Shown: positions 9,979-18,275 of the stretch, one piece after another
Layout of the letters: the number at the start of each line of letters is the position of its first letter
How positions within the stretch are numbered: position 1 is the first letter of the stretch
NCBI RefSeq assembly: GCF_019237635.1
Contig: NZ_JAFAGS010000170.1
Coordinates: 1 to 34,137 of the forward strand
DNA from: Pluralibacter sp.
Lineage (GTDB): Bacteria > Pseudomonadota > Gammaproteobacteria > Enterobacterales > Enterobacteriaceae
Direction of reading: 5' to 3'
Length of the DNA stretch: 34,137 nt
The notes under the pieces: generated by a model
The model's input: only the letters and a program-made list of their open reading frames with translations
What the model was told of the DNA's origin: nothing
The model's database searches: none
Made by a program: the position numbers and the translations under genes

Positions 9979-10114
9979 GACCGGAGCGGAGCGAAAAAAT
10001 CGGGATAAACGCCTGGTAGAAATTGTATGTAACAATATTTAATCATTTCGTTAACATTATTGCGGTTTTTACTCCTGCCGCGTCAGCATAAACGCAGCGA
10101 GTCGGCGAATGGGA

Positions 10115-10131
10115 TGCATCGTTATGGTGCA
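10115..10131 (-). promoter_or_regulatory. Candidate NtrC enhancer site for patA
   Basis: TGCATCGTTATGGTGCA is close to the NtrC consensus TGCACC-N5-GGTGCA. An overlapping inverted repeat, TGGTGCA-AGAGC-TGCACCA (10125-10143), adds a second half-site array. The distance of about 170 bases to the predicted patA start suits an enhancer acting on sigma54. Nitrogen-limitation control of putrescine use is established in E. coli. Confidence 0.55.
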
Positions 10132-10209
10132 AGAGCTGCACCACGGGAAGGAAAACGCACAAATTATAAGGTTTAAACGCAAATTGCGATCTGCATCAAA
10201 TTTAACAAC

Positions 10210-10236
10210 TAAAGATAAAGTGTTTATCGCCGAAAT
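10210..10236 (+). promoter_or_regulatory. Sigma28 (FliA) promoter of aer
   Basis: TAAAGATA (10210-10217), an eleven-base spacer and GCCGAAAT (10229-10236) match the flagellar class 3 consensus TAAAGTTT-N11-GCCGATAA. It sits about 50 bases upstream of the aer ATG. Aer is a known FliA-dependent chemotaxis gene, so this also implies a flagellated host. Confidence 0.75.
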
Positions 10237-10286
10237 AACAATAAGCCAAAAAATAAGTAACTTAACAACCTGCACAGGACGCGCGT

Positions 10287-11807
10287 ATGTCTTCCCATCC
10301 CTATGTCACTCAGCGTGATTATGCGCTTGATGATGACAGCACATTAATGTCTACCACCGATCTGAATAGTTACATTACCCACGCCAACGACGCCTTTGTA
10401 CAGATAAGCGGCTACCGGCTCGACGAGCTGACCGGGCAGCCGCACAATCTGGTGCGCCACCCGGATATGCCGAAAGCCGCATTCGCCGATATGTGGTACA
10501 CGCTGCAAAAGGGGGAGCCGTGGAGCGGCATCGTCAAAAACCGCCGCAAAAACGGCGATCACTACTGGGTACGCGCCAACGTGGCGCCGATGGTGCGCGA
10601 CGGTAAAATCAGCGGCTATATGTCGATTCGTACGAAAGCGCAGCCGCAGGAGATTGCCGCCGTTGAGCCGCTGTACCAGGCGCTGAATGAGGGGCGCTGC
10701 AATAAGCGGGTGCATAAAGGGCTGGTGGTCAGCAGGCGTTTTTGGGGAAAACACCCAGCGATGCCGCTGCGCTGGCGGGCGCGCGGCGTCATGACCGCGC
10801 TGTACGCGCTGCTGGCGGCGTCGCTGCTGGCGACGGGGGCGCACTGGCTGTCGCTGCTGGTCAGCGCGCTGATGCTGGTGGTGGGGACGCTGATTTTCGA
10901 ATGGCAGATTGTGCGTCCGGTCGAGAACGTGGCGCGTCAGGCGCTGAGCGTCGCCACCGGCGAGCGCAACAGCGTTGAGCACCTTAACCGCAGCGATGAA
11001 CTGGGGCTAACCCTGCGCGCTGTCGGGCAGCTTGGGCTGATGTGCCGCTGGCTGATTCACGATGTCTCGGGGCAGGTGGCCAGCGTCCGTCAGGGCAGCG
11101 ATGCGCTGGCTAAAGGCAACGACGATCTTAATGAGCGCACGCGCCAGACGGTGGTGAATGTTCAGCAGACGGTTGCGACCATGAGCCAGATGGCGACCTC
11201 GGTACAGAACAACGCCGAAACCGCTGCCGCCGCCGATAAGCTCTCTATTGCCGCCAGCGATGCCGCGACCCACGGCGGACAGGCGATGCAGACGGTGGTG
11301 AAAACCATGGACGACATTGCCGACAGCACCCAGCGTATTGGCTCGATAACGACCCTGATTAACGACATCGCGTTTCAGACCAATATTCTGGCGCTCAACG
11401 CGGCGGTGGAAGCGGCGCGGGCGGGAGAGCAGGGTAAAGGGTTTGCGGTGGTGGCTGGCGAGGTGCGTCATCTCGCCAGCCGTAGCGCCAACGCGGCCAA
11501 CGATATCCGCAAACTGATCGACGCCAGCGCCAGTAAGGTACAGTCCGGCGCCGATCAGGTTCATGAGGCGGGGAAAACCATGGATGATATTGTCGGGCAG
11601 GTGCGCAATGTGACGCAGCTTATCGCGCAGATCAGCCACTCGACGTCGGAGCAGGCCGCCGGGCTGTCGGACCTGACCCGGGCGGTGGCGGAGCTGGACG
11701 CGATTACGCAGAAAAACGCCGGTCTGGTGGAAGAGAGCGCACAGGTTTCCGCCATGGTGAAATACCGCGCCGGGCGGCTGCAAGACGCGGTAACCGTGCT
11801 GCATTAA
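10287..11807 (+). CDS. aer: Aerotaxis receptor
   Basis: This 506-residue energy and oxygen taxis transducer of the inner membrane signals through CheW and CheA. An N-terminal PAS domain (about 20-120; THANDAFVQISGY, RHPDMPKAAFADMW and KNRRKNGDHYWVRAN are diagnostic) binds FAD and senses redox state. A hydrophobic hairpin near 165-207 anchors the protein. A HAMP-like region with the conserved ATGERNSVEHLNRSDELGLTLRAVGQLGLM follows, then the methyl-accepting signalling domain with the hairpin tip INDIAFQTNILALNAAVEAARAGEQGKGFAVVA. Length and sequence match E. coli Aer closely. The start has an AGGA site. It is transcribed away from patA, and a sigma28-type promoter precedes it. Confidence 0.97.
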   Translation: MSSHPYVTQRDYALDDDSTLMSTTDLNSYITHANDAFVQISGYRLDELTGQPHNLVRHPDMPKAAFADMWYTLQKGEPWSGIVKNRRKNGDHYWVRANVAPMVRDGKISGYMSIRTKAQPQEIAAVEPLYQALNEGRCNKRVHKGLVVSRRFWGKHPAMPLRWRARGVMTALYALLAASLLATGAHWLSLLVSALMLVVGTLIFEWQIVRPVENVARQALSVATGERNSVEHLNRSDELGLTLRAVGQLGLMCRWLIHDVSGQVASVRQGSDALAKGNDDLNERTRQTVVNVQQTVATMSQMATSVQNNAETAAAADKLSIAASDAATHGGQAMQTVVKTMDDIADSTQRIGSITTLINDIAFQTNILALNAAVEAARAGEQGKGFAVVAGEVRHLASRSANAANDIRKLIDASASKVQSGADQVHEAGKTMDDIVGQVRNVTQLIAQISHSTSEQAAGLSDLTRAVAELDAITQKNAGLVEESAQVSAMVKYRAGRLQDAVTVLH

Positions 11808-11837
11808 TCCCGTTGGGAAATATCCAGCGCCGCCGGA

Positions 11838-12815
11838 CTATGCCACTTCATCAAACCCGGATTCGGTGATGTGTTTTTGCAGGGTGGCGATGGTGTTGGC
11901 CAGCGCTTTTTCCTGCTGGCGGAAATAGGCCTCCGGGTCGGACAGCGAGGAAATCAGCAGCCAGGCTCTCTCCCGCTCCAGAGTGCGCAGTTCCTGCAGC
12001 AGTTCGGCGATCTGCTGCTTAATGGCGGTCATTTTCCGCTGCAACAGCGTCAGGTCGTTGAGTGTGTCGTGCGCAGCCAGCGGCTGCTGGCCGCGCATCA
12101 GGCGGGCCAGCAGACTGCGAATAGTGATCAGGTCGCCGCGCTGACGCGCCTGGTTAAGCTGCACCATCATGTCATTGGCCTGCGTTTTTAGCGCCTCGTC
12201 GACCAGATCCGGATGGCAGAGCTTACTGGCCTGTCGCCATAGCCGTTTCAGTTCCTGGCGGTCGGCTGGCGGCATGTTTTCCTGTAAATCACGGCGCTGC
12301 TGCGCTTTTTGCTGCTGTTCGCGCCAGGTTTCATACTGTTCGCGCGCGTCGTCACGGACCGGGTCAATGGCGGGTTCGTCGCGGCCTGTCCGCCGTTGCG
12401 CTTCCTGTCGGCGCAATGTGGCTTCCGCCAGCACTTTGCGCAGCCGCAGCACCTCAGTCATCAACGGCCCGAGGCGTGACATATACAGGTCGTTAAACGC
12501 ATCCAGCCGGGTGATGCGCGCATTGCGGGTATCGAGCAGAGCACACAGCTGCTGCTCCAGCGTTTTCAGCTCCAGCTTGCTGGCCGCGATCCGCGGGTCC
12601 TGCCAGTGAACCATGGCGCGCTGGTGCTGCAGCCAGGCGATAATATCGGCCATTGCCTCGCCGTAGCGCTGTTCTTCCAGCGCCAGCGCAATAGCGAGCA
12701 GCGCGCTGTCACGGGCGTCGTTTTTCAGGTGCGGCAGCTGGCTGGCGATGATGTCGGCATCTTCCAGTTCAATGGCGTTTTTGATGATTTCCAGTCGTTT
12801 GATGGGGTTGCTCAT
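11838..12815 (-). CDS. J-domain protein with flanking coiled coils
   Basis: This 325-residue cytoplasmic protein has no signal peptide. Residues about 185-240 form a J-like domain: DRQELKRLWRQASKLCHPDLVDEALKTQANDMMVQLNQARQRGD contains the HPD tripeptide (CHPDLV) needed to stimulate an Hsp70 ATPase. Charged helical segments rich in Gln, Arg and Glu flank it on both sides (about 85-180 and 255-310) and look like coiled coils. It lacks the Gly/Phe and zinc-finger regions of DnaJ, so it is a class III J protein. Substrate and partner are unknown. It converges with aer and is probably a single-gene unit. Confidence 0.72.
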   Translation of the reverse strand: MSNPIKRLEIIKNAIELEDADIIASQLPHLKNDARDSALLAIALALEEQRYGEAMADIIAWLQHQRAMVHWQDPRIAASKLELKTLEQQLCALLDTRNARITRLDAFNDLYMSRLGPLMTEVLRLRKVLAEATLRRQEAQRRTGRDEPAIDPVRDDAREQYETWREQQQKAQQRRDLQENMPPADRQELKRLWRQASKLCHPDLVDEALKTQANDMMVQLNQARQRGDLITIRSLLARLMRGQQPLAAHDTLNDLTLLQRKMTAIKQQIAELLQELRTLERERAWLLISSLSDPEAYFRQQEKALANTIATLQKHITESGFDEVA

Positions 12816-13044
12816 GGGGCGCCCGCTCAGACTCCATACCCTGCGATGGGGGGCAGATTACCATCCGCGCCCCCGTGTCGCCAGCCGATAATCACATTAT
12901 AAATTGCATTATTTCAATGCGTTAATCATTCAGCAGGAAATAAACCTTTAACGGAAATCAACCTCCGAAAATGAGGGTTAAACGCCAGTTTCCACGCTTA
13001 ACCCCGGGCGGAGTTACGCTGTCGCGGTGAGGTGAGGAACGCGT

Positions 13045-13464
13045 TTAGAGAAACCACTCTGGTTTCACACCGAAGCGCGCAGAAAGCGCCTTAATGTGGG
13101 TGATGGTCAGAGAGCGCTGTCCGGATAAAATCTGGCTGACCAGCGATTTTGAACCAATCTCTTCTTTCAGATCTGAGTAGGACAATTTGTACTGGTCGAT
13201 CAGGGTGCGCAGCAGCGCAACGCCGACCGGCATTTCAGCGATAGCGTTATTAAACTCAGCGAAGCGATCGCTATTATCCTCATAGTCAGCAATCTTGCTC
13301 GCCAGGAAGTCAATCAGTGGATTTTCATCGTCGTTCTCGATCAGGTAATCTACGAGCGCCAGCGCTTCACGGTAATCGCTCTCGGAAGAACTGCCCCCCA
13401 GGAAGGGGACTGCAGCGACGAGCTGTCTGGTTGCTTCAAGGGCTTTTGTCGTGTCAGTGTTCAT
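13045..13464 (-). CDS. higA: HigA-family antitoxin
   Basis: This 139-residue antitoxin has a C-terminal helix-turn-helix (about 95-139: YSDLKEEIGSKSLVSQILSGQRSLTITHIKALSARFGVKPEWFL). It neutralises HigB and represses the operon. Its large N-terminal helical part and length match HigA (YgjM) of E. coli, where the pair also lies near patA and aer. The ATG at 13464 overlaps the higB stop by four bases (ATGA), the usual coupled toxin-first order of HigBA. Two palindromic operators lie upstream of higB. Confidence 0.92.
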   Translation of the reverse strand: MNTDTTKALEATRQLVAAVPFLGGSSSESDYREALALVDYLIENDDENPLIDFLASKIADYEDNSDRFAEFNNAIAEMPVGVALLRTLIDQYKLSYSDLKEEIGSKSLVSQILSGQRSLTITHIKALSARFGVKPEWFL

Positions 13465-13772
13465 TCTTTGTTCTCCCTGTAGCATCGGGTTAACTTGTCG
13501 TATTCAGCATGGGTTGTTATGTGCTTTACGTAGAAGCGTTTATTCACGAAATTGATGTAAGCGATAACCCTCACGTTGTTACCCCCTACATCCAAAACCC
13601 ACCATTTGTTCCGGTACTTAAAATTATCCAGGCTCGGTACCAACGTTCTCAACGCTGCCGGAGATGTAAAATCCGTCTCACGCACTAAGCGGTACAGTGC
13701 CCGAATGGCGAACGAATCGTTGGGGTATCGCTTTGCCGCTTCCTCAAAAGGTTCTCTTGAAATAACGTGCAT
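13461..13772 (-). CDS. higB: HigB-family mRNA interferase toxin
   Basis: This 103-residue RelE-fold toxin is a ribosome-dependent mRNA endonuclease in characterised relatives. Typical features are PSLDNFKYRNKWWVLDVGGNNVRVIAYINFVNKRFYVKHITTHAEYDKLT, whose SLDNFKY and THAEYD segments match E. coli HigB (YgjN). I chose the ATG at 13772 (HVISREPFEEAAKRYP) because it gives the E. coli-like length; the longer frame from 13817 runs through an operator. It is first in the operon and coupled to the antitoxin. Confidence 0.9.
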   Translation of the reverse strand: MHVISREPFEEAAKRYPNDSFAIRALYRLVRETDFTSPAALRTLVPSLDNFKYRNKWWVLDVGGNNVRVIAYINFVNKRFYVKHITTHAEYDKLTRCYRENKE

Positions 13773-13790
13773 TGTGCGTTCGTTCCATCC

Positions 13791-13807
13791 GTTTACATTA
13801 TGTAAAC
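13791..13807. promoter_or_regulatory. HigBA operator 1
   Basis: GTTTAC-ATTAT-GTAAAC is a perfect six-base inverted repeat with a five-base spacer, 19 bases upstream of the higB start. It is almost identical to a second copy 38 bases further upstream. Such paired palindromes next to HigBA are the expected binding sites for the HigA helix-turn-helix. Confidence 0.75.
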
Positions 13808-13828
13808 ACTCTAGCATTGCATGTGGCT

Positions 13829-13845
13829 GTTTACAATATGTAAAC
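13829..13845. promoter_or_regulatory. HigBA operator 2
   Basis: GTTTAC-AATAT-GTAAAC has the same arms as operator 1 and differs only in the spacer. The centre-to-centre spacing of 38 bases is close to 3.6 helical turns. It lies between higB and scsA, so it could also affect the divergent scs promoter. Confidence 0.7.
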
Positions 13846-13937
13846 GCTGTTTTGATTAAGACACTTCTTTACAGCATTGCCATTGCGAAAACGCGCTCAC
13901 CCTATAAGATAAGCTTTATGAATAATTGAGGCCGATC

Positions 13938-14297
13938 ATGATCAAGCGACAGCGAAAAGCCATTCTTCTTGTAGTCCTTGCCTGTCTGGTGGTGCTGGTA
14001 TGCACTGCGCAGCGGATGGCAGGCCTGCACGCGCTGGTCATGAACGCCGCCGCCGTGACGCAGACCATGTCGCAACCTCAGGACAATGTTGAGGCGCCGG
14101 TTTCCCCCTGCGAGCTGAGCGCGAAGTCGTTGCTGGCCTCGCCGCCGGTGCTGTTCGAAGGGGCGATGGTCGCTGTCGCGCTGCTGCTTGCCGTACTGGC
14201 GGCGATGCCCTCGCGGCCTGAACGTCTCTGGCCTCCCCGCGTTATTTCCCCGCCCCGGCTACGGGTGCATCTACGATTATGCGTCTTCCGTGAATGA
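13938..14297 (+). CDS. scsA: ScsA, suppressor of copper sensitivity membrane protein
   Basis: This 119-residue small membrane protein is the first gene of the scs cluster. It begins with IKRQRKAILLVVLACLVVLVC, a membrane segment. A periplasmic stretch follows, with a single cysteine in VSPCELS, then a second membrane segment (about 76-92) and an Arg/Pro-rich tail. Length and topology match Salmonella ScsA. Its precise role is not established; the operon raises tolerance to copper and oxidative stress. The ATG at 13938 has a GAGG site; a start four codons earlier (13926) lacks one. A weak sigma70-like promoter (TTGCGA at 13883, TAAGAT at 13905, spacer 16) lies upstream. Confidence 0.85.
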   Translation: MIKRQRKAILLVVLACLVVLVCTAQRMAGLHALVMNAAAVTQTMSQPQDNVEAPVSPCELSAKSLLASPPVLFEGAMVAVALLLAVLAAMPSRPERLWPPRVISPPRLRVHLRLCVFRE

Positions 14298-14345
14298 GCA
14301 CTGACCTGACAACTCAGGTTAATCACTCATTTATGGAGAATTTTC

Positions 14346-16358
14346 ATGCGAATTTTGTTCAGGCGGCTGTTGGTCTGCCTGCTATGGTTATGGCTACCCG
14401 TAAGCCAGGCCGCCGACAGCGGCTGGCTGCGCGCGGCCGATAATCAACACGCCAGCGTCAGGCTGCGCGCCCAGACGGAAGGTAACGGCGAAACGCGCCT
14501 GCTGCTGGATGTCGCCCTTGAGAAGGGCTGGAAAACCTACTGGCGTTCGCCGGGCGAAGGGGGGATAGCACCCGCTATCGCCTGGGAGAAACCGCTGGCG
14601 GTCACGTGGCGTTGGCCGACGCCGCAGCGTTTTGAGGTCGCCGGGATTTCGACCCAGGGCTATCACGGCGACGTCAGCTTCCCGATGACGATAGCGGGCG
14701 CGATACCGCCGGTGCTGAAGGGCGTGCTGACGCTCTCGACCTGTAGCAACGTCTGTATTCTGACCGACTACCCCTTCTCGCTGGAGATGTCGGCGCCCGT
14801 GGGAGACCGCTTCAGCTACGACTTTACCCGCGCCATGGGCACGCTGCCGCTTCCTGACGGCCTGACCTCCCGGCTTAGCGCGTCTTATGCCCCCGGCACG
14901 CTGACGGTGACCGCCGTGCGTAGCGCCGGTTGGCCGCAGCCATCGCTGTTTCTCGACGGTATGGAGGACGTGGACTTCGGCCGCCCGACCTTTTCGGTGA
15001 AGGGCGATACCCTCACCGCCACCGTACCGGTCAGCGACAGCTGGGGCGACGTTGCGCCGGATCTCTCCGGCAAGCGCGTGTCGCTGGTGCTGGCGGACAG
15101 CGGTCAGGCGCAGGAGAGTGCGGTCACACCCGCTAAAGGCGCGCCTGCGGCTGGCGTCGCGTTCGGCTGGGCGCTACTGATGGCGCTGGCGGGCGGGCTT
15201 ATCCTCAACGTGATGCCCTGCGTGCTGCCGGTGCTGGCGATGAAGCTGGGGTCGCTGGTCCAGACGCAGACCGCTGAGCGCGGTGTGGTGCGACGGCAGT
15301 TTCTGGCCTCCGTTAGCGGTATTGTGGCGTCATTTCTCGCACTGGCGCTGATGATGACCGTGCTGCGGCTCGGCAATCAGGCGCTGGGTTGGGGCATTCA
15401 GTTTCAGAACCCGTGGTTTATCGGCGCGATGACGCTGGTGATGGTGCTGTTTAGCGCCAGCCTGCTGGGCTTCTTTGAGCTTCGCCTCTCCTCCGGCGCC
15501 AGTACCTTCCTGGCGACGCGCGGCGGCAACGGGCTGATGGGGCACTTCTGGCAGGGGGCTTTCGCGACGCTGCTGGCCACCCCCTGTACCGCACCGTTTC
15601 TCGGCACCGCGGTGTCGGTGGCGCTGGTGGCGCCGCTGCCGCTGCTGTGGGGGATTTTCCTCGCGATGGGCATCGGCATGAGCTTGCCGTGGCTTTTGAT
15701 AGTCGCCTGGCCGGGGCTTGCGCGGCGTCTGCCGCGCCCGGGACGCTGGATGAACGTCGTGCGGGTCGTGCTTGGGGTGATGATGCTAGGCTCATCGTTG
15801 TGGCTGATGAGCCTGCTGACGGTGCACATTGGTCACGGCGCGGTGCTGGGGCTGACGGCGGTGCTGGCCGTGGCGCTGTGGCTGGCGACGCTCTGGCGCT
15901 ACCGCTGGCGCACGGCGCTGCGCGTGGGGGCGCTGGCGCTGGTCGTGGCGGCGGCAGTTGGCGCGGTCTCCTGGCCTGATGGCTCAGGGACGTCGCGCGA
16001 CCGCGTAAACTGGCAGCCGCTCAGCGAACAGGCGATAGCCAATGCGCTGGCGAACCACAAACGGGTTTTCGTTGATGTCACCGCCGACTGGTGTGTGACC
16101 TGTAAAGCCAACAAATACAATGTTCTGCTGCGTGATGACGTGCAGGATGCCCTCTCGGAACCGGATGTGGTGGCGCTACGCGGCGACTGGAGCCGCCCGT
16201 CAGAGACTATCAGTCAGTTCCTGACCGCCCGCGACAGCGCGGCGGTTCCGTTTAATCAGATCTACGGACCGGGATTACCGCAGGGCCGCGTGCTGCCTGC
16301 GCTGTTAAGCCGTGAAGAGGTTATTACCACCCTGTCCGACGCAAAAGGAAAAGAATAA
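14346..16358 (+). CDS. scsB: ScsB, DsbD-like transmembrane electron transporter
   Basis: This 670-residue inner-membrane protein passes electrons from cytoplasmic thioredoxin to the periplasm to keep ScsC reduced. A signal peptide (to about 22) is followed by a periplasmic domain with CSNVC near residue 132. The DsbD-type membrane domain (about 270-550) has its two key cysteines in NVMPCVLPVLAMKL (about 291) and LLATPCTAPFLGTA (about 412). A C-terminal thioredoxin-like domain has WCVTCK near 581. All three redox pairs are intact. The stop codon overlaps the scsC start by one base (TAATG). Confidence 0.95.
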   Translation: MRILFRRLLVCLLWLWLPVSQAADSGWLRAADNQHASVRLRAQTEGNGETRLLLDVALEKGWKTYWRSPGEGGIAPAIAWEKPLAVTWRWPTPQRFEVAGISTQGYHGDVSFPMTIAGAIPPVLKGVLTLSTCSNVCILTDYPFSLEMSAPVGDRFSYDFTRAMGTLPLPDGLTSRLSASYAPGTLTVTAVRSAGWPQPSLFLDGMEDVDFGRPTFSVKGDTLTATVPVSDSWGDVAPDLSGKRVSLVLADSGQAQESAVTPAKGAPAAGVAFGWALLMALAGGLILNVMPCVLPVLAMKLGSLVQTQTAERGVVRRQFLASVSGIVASFLALALMMTVLRLGNQALGWGIQFQNPWFIGAMTLVMVLFSASLLGFFELRLSSGASTFLATRGGNGLMGHFWQGAFATLLATPCTAPFLGTAVSVALVAPLPLLWGIFLAMGIGMSLPWLLIVAWPGLARRLPRPGRWMNVVRVVLGVMMLGSSLWLMSLLTVHIGHGAVLGLTAVLAVALWLATLWRYRWRTALRVGALALVVAAAVGAVSWPDGSGTSRDRVNWQPLSEQAIANALANHKRVFVDVTADWCVTCKANKYNVLLRDDVQDALSEPDVVALRGDWSRPSETISQFLTARDSAAVPFNQIYGPGLPQGRVLPALLSREEVITTLSDAKGKE

Positions 16359-16987
16359 TGAAAATGTTAACTGCACTACTCCTGCTCTGTTTTTCGGCGT
16401 TCAGTGTCGCGGCGCCCACGGCTCCGACGGCAGAAGATTCACCGCCTGCGGATTCCACGCAGGCGCAGCTGGAAGCGCTGCTGTTTAACGACCCCAGTAG
16501 CCCGAGGATGGGGGCGGAGAAACCGCGTCTGACCATCGTGACCTTTACCGACTACAACTGCCCGTACTGCAAGCAGTTCGACCCGATGCTGGAGAAGATC
16601 GTGCATGACAACCCGGACGTGCAGCTGATTGTGAAGCTGCTGCCGTTTAAGGGGCAGAGCTCGGTGAATGCCGCGAAGGTGGCGCTCTCGACCTGGCGCC
16701 AGCAGCCGGAGAAGTTCTGGCCGCTGCACCAACGGCTGATGGCGAAGAAGGGGTCTCACGATGACGCCAGCATTCTTGCGGCGCAGAAAAAGACCGCTAC
16801 CGACGGGATCAGCGTGGATGAGAAAACCATGGAGCCGCTAAAAATGAACCTGATTTTGTCGCAAGTGCTGGGCATTCAGGGAACCCCTGCGACCCTGATC
16901 GGCGATCAGATGGTGGCTGGCGCTATCCCGCAGGATGACCTGGAGGCGTTGGTGAAAGAACAACTGGCGAAAGCGAGTGCGGGCTAA
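16358..16987 (+). CDS. scsC: ScsC, periplasmic DsbA/DsbG-like thiol protein
   Basis: This 209-residue secreted thiol-disulfide protein has a signal peptide to about residue 19. A short helical N-terminal region, which mediates oligomerisation in Proteus ScsC, is followed by a DsbA-type domain whose active site CPYC (residues 68-71) sits in FTDYNCPYCKQFDPM. The cis-proline segment is GTPATLI. ScsB reduces it, and it protects periplasmic proteins from copper-driven misoxidation. It overlaps scsB by one base and scsD by eleven. The cysteine-free protein at the end of the fimbrial operon is its distant structural relative. Confidence 0.95.
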   Translation: MKMLTALLLLCFSAFSVAAPTAPTAEDSPPADSTQAQLEALLFNDPSSPRMGAEKPRLTIVTFTDYNCPYCKQFDPMLEKIVHDNPDVQLIVKLLPFKGQSSVNAAKVALSTWRQQPEKFWPLHQRLMAKKGSHDDASILAAQKKTATDGISVDEKTMEPLKMNLILSQVLGIQGTPATLIGDQMVAGAIPQDDLEALVKEQLAKASAG

Positions 16988-17477
16988 GCTGCGTCGCTGG
17001 CTGCGCGAAATCGTCGTATTGCTACTGATCGCCGCCGCGGCGATGTGGGCGATGGATACCCTGCGTAAGCCCGCGTTACCGCAGGGGTTCATCAGTACGC
17101 CGCTGCATACGCTCGACGGCGAGCAGGTTTCTCTGGCGACAATGAGCCGCGAGCGGCCGCTGCTGGTTTATGTCTGGGCGACATGGTGCGGTATCTGCCG
17201 TTATACCACGCCATCCGTCGCGACACTGGCGCAAGAGGGTGGCAACGTGATGACGGTGGCGCTGCGTTCCGGCGATAATCGCACGCTGGAAACATGGCTT
17301 TCGCGCAAGGGGTATGCGATGCCCGTGGTGAACGACGCGACGGGTCAGCTTGCCCGTCAGTGGGATGTGCAGGTCACGCCGACGCTACTGGTTATCGATA
17401 ACGGCGAGGTGACCGCCATGACCACCGGTTGGACCAGCGGCTGGGGGATGCGCCTGCGTCTGTGGCTGGCGTCGTGA
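16977..17477 (+). CDS. scsD: ScsD, membrane-anchored thioredoxin-like protein
   Basis: This 166-residue protein has one N-terminal membrane anchor (VVLLLIAAAAMWAMD) and a periplasmic TlpA-like thioredoxin domain. The active site WCGIC has cysteines at 71 and 74, and the cis-Pro is in VTPTLLV. The start is a GTG at 16977, eleven bases inside scsC, giving a length close to Salmonella ScsD. It is last in the operon and probably works with ScsB in handling sulfenic acids or disulfides in the periplasm. Confidence 0.92.
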   Translation: MRAKLRRWLREIVVLLLIAAAAMWAMDTLRKPALPQGFISTPLHTLDGEQVSLATMSRERPLLVYVWATWCGICRYTTPSVATLAQEGGNVMTVALRSGDNRTLETWLSRKGYAMPVVNDATGQLARQWDVQVTPTLLVIDNGEVTAMTTGWTSGWGMRLRLWLAS

Positions 17478-17487
17478 TGCGGTGAAT

Positions 17488-17520
17488 GACGTCGGGTTCG
17501 CCTGTGGCGGGTCCGGCGTC
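17488..17520. terminator. Hairpin between convergent scsD and DUF2164 gene
   Basis: GACG (17488-17491) pairs with CGTC (17517-17520). An inner GGGTTCGCC/GGCGGGTCC stem with G-T pairs surrounds a TGT loop. It lies just after the scsD stop and touches the end of the opposite gene. There is no clear T tract, so it may only stabilise 3' ends. Confidence 0.4.
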
Positions 17521-17764
17521 AGATCTCATCAATCTTTTTCAGATCCATCTCTTCCTGAATGCGATCGCTGTAGGCCATGTGCGTGCGGATCGCTTCATCA
17601 ATACCGGCATTATAAAACGCCGGGCCGAACGCTTTCGCGATGAAATCAACGAAGAACTCAGCGTCAAATTGCTCCAGCGTAAGGTCGAAATGCTCGTCGC
17701 AGTAATCGCTCAGACGGCGCGCCAGGCGCTGTTTTTCTTCGGCGGTAAGGGTGATATCGGTCAT
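17519..17764 (-). CDS. DUF2164 family small protein
   Basis: This 81-residue acidic cytoplasmic protein begins with TDITLTAEEKQRLARRLSDYCDEHFDLTLEQFDAEFFVDFIAKAFGPAFYNAGIDEA, which matches the DUF2164 family. Function is unknown. It is predicted to be mostly helical, with no membrane segment. The start at 17764 has an AGGA site. It is convergent with scsD and followed on the same strand's upstream side by the Hcp island. Confidence 0.8.
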   Translation of the reverse strand: MTDITLTAEEKQRLARRLSDYCDEHFDLTLEQFDAEFFVDFIAKAFGPAFYNAGIDEAIRTHMAYSDRIQEEMDLKKIDEI

Positions 17765-17873
17765 GGCGGGGTCCTGGTGGTTGGCGATGATCGGTTACTT
17801 TACCGGGGTTAGCCGGGCGCTGGAAGGTGGCTCGCAAAATGAATACAGGAAAACTATTCAGGTACTCTCGTTG

Positions 17874-18275
17874 TTAGTATGGCGATGCATCAAGGTTGAT
17901 CCTGATGGGGTAGCCTGCGTTAGTGTACGAATAAATGTTGCCCCGTACCCGCAAATAAAGCTGGCCATCTTTGACCGTGGTGTTAGCGGTACCGTCGTCA
18001 GTGATCATAAAGGGTGTTTCTCGCTCAACGTGATCCATAAAGTCGGCATCATCTTTATTCGCATCATATAAAAAGTAATGGTATGAAAATGAGGTTGCAG
18101 CGCCTGCACTGGTTTGTGTAATGTATAAATTTACTAAATTATTTACTTTAGTTTTTTTAAATAAATCCTGCCCTACAGGAAAGGTCATAAAGTAAAAAAT
18201 CCATCCAACCCAGATAAGAACAAAAAGTACCGGGATGAGGATGTAGCGTTTCTTAAAAACCCGTTCTTTTTGCAT
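17874..18275 (-). CDS. Membrane-anchored putative immunity protein of the toxin-44 effector
   Basis: This 133-residue protein has one N-terminal membrane segment (about 13-31, ILIPVLFVLIWVGWIFYF) after a positively charged start (QKERVFKKR). A soluble domain of about 100 residues, presumably periplasmic, follows. The ATG at 18275 overlaps the end of the toxin gene by 23 bases in another frame, the arrangement typical of effector-immunity pairs. I do not recognise the family. The immunity role is inferred from position, overlap and size. A periplasm-facing inhibitor would imply a toxin that acts in the periplasm. A longer frame from 18350 exists but runs deep into the toxin gene. Confidence 0.6.
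   Translation of the reverse strand: MQKERVFKKRYILIPVLFVLIWVGWIFYFMTFPVGQDLFKKTKVNNLVNLYITQTSAGAATSFSYHYFLYDANKDDADFMDHVERETPFMITDDGTANTTVKDGQLYLRVRGNIYSYTNAGYPIRINLDASPY

Noticed and set aside
10069-10275. 68-codon minus-strand hydrophobic frame between patA and aer
   Set aside because: It lies over the NtrC-like box and the sigma28 promoter and has no ribosome site; the hydrophobicity comes from AT-rich promoter sequence.
17751-18071. 106-codon plus-strand frame over the immunity gene
   Set aside because: It is antisense to the overlapping immunity gene and shows no family resemblance or ribosome site.
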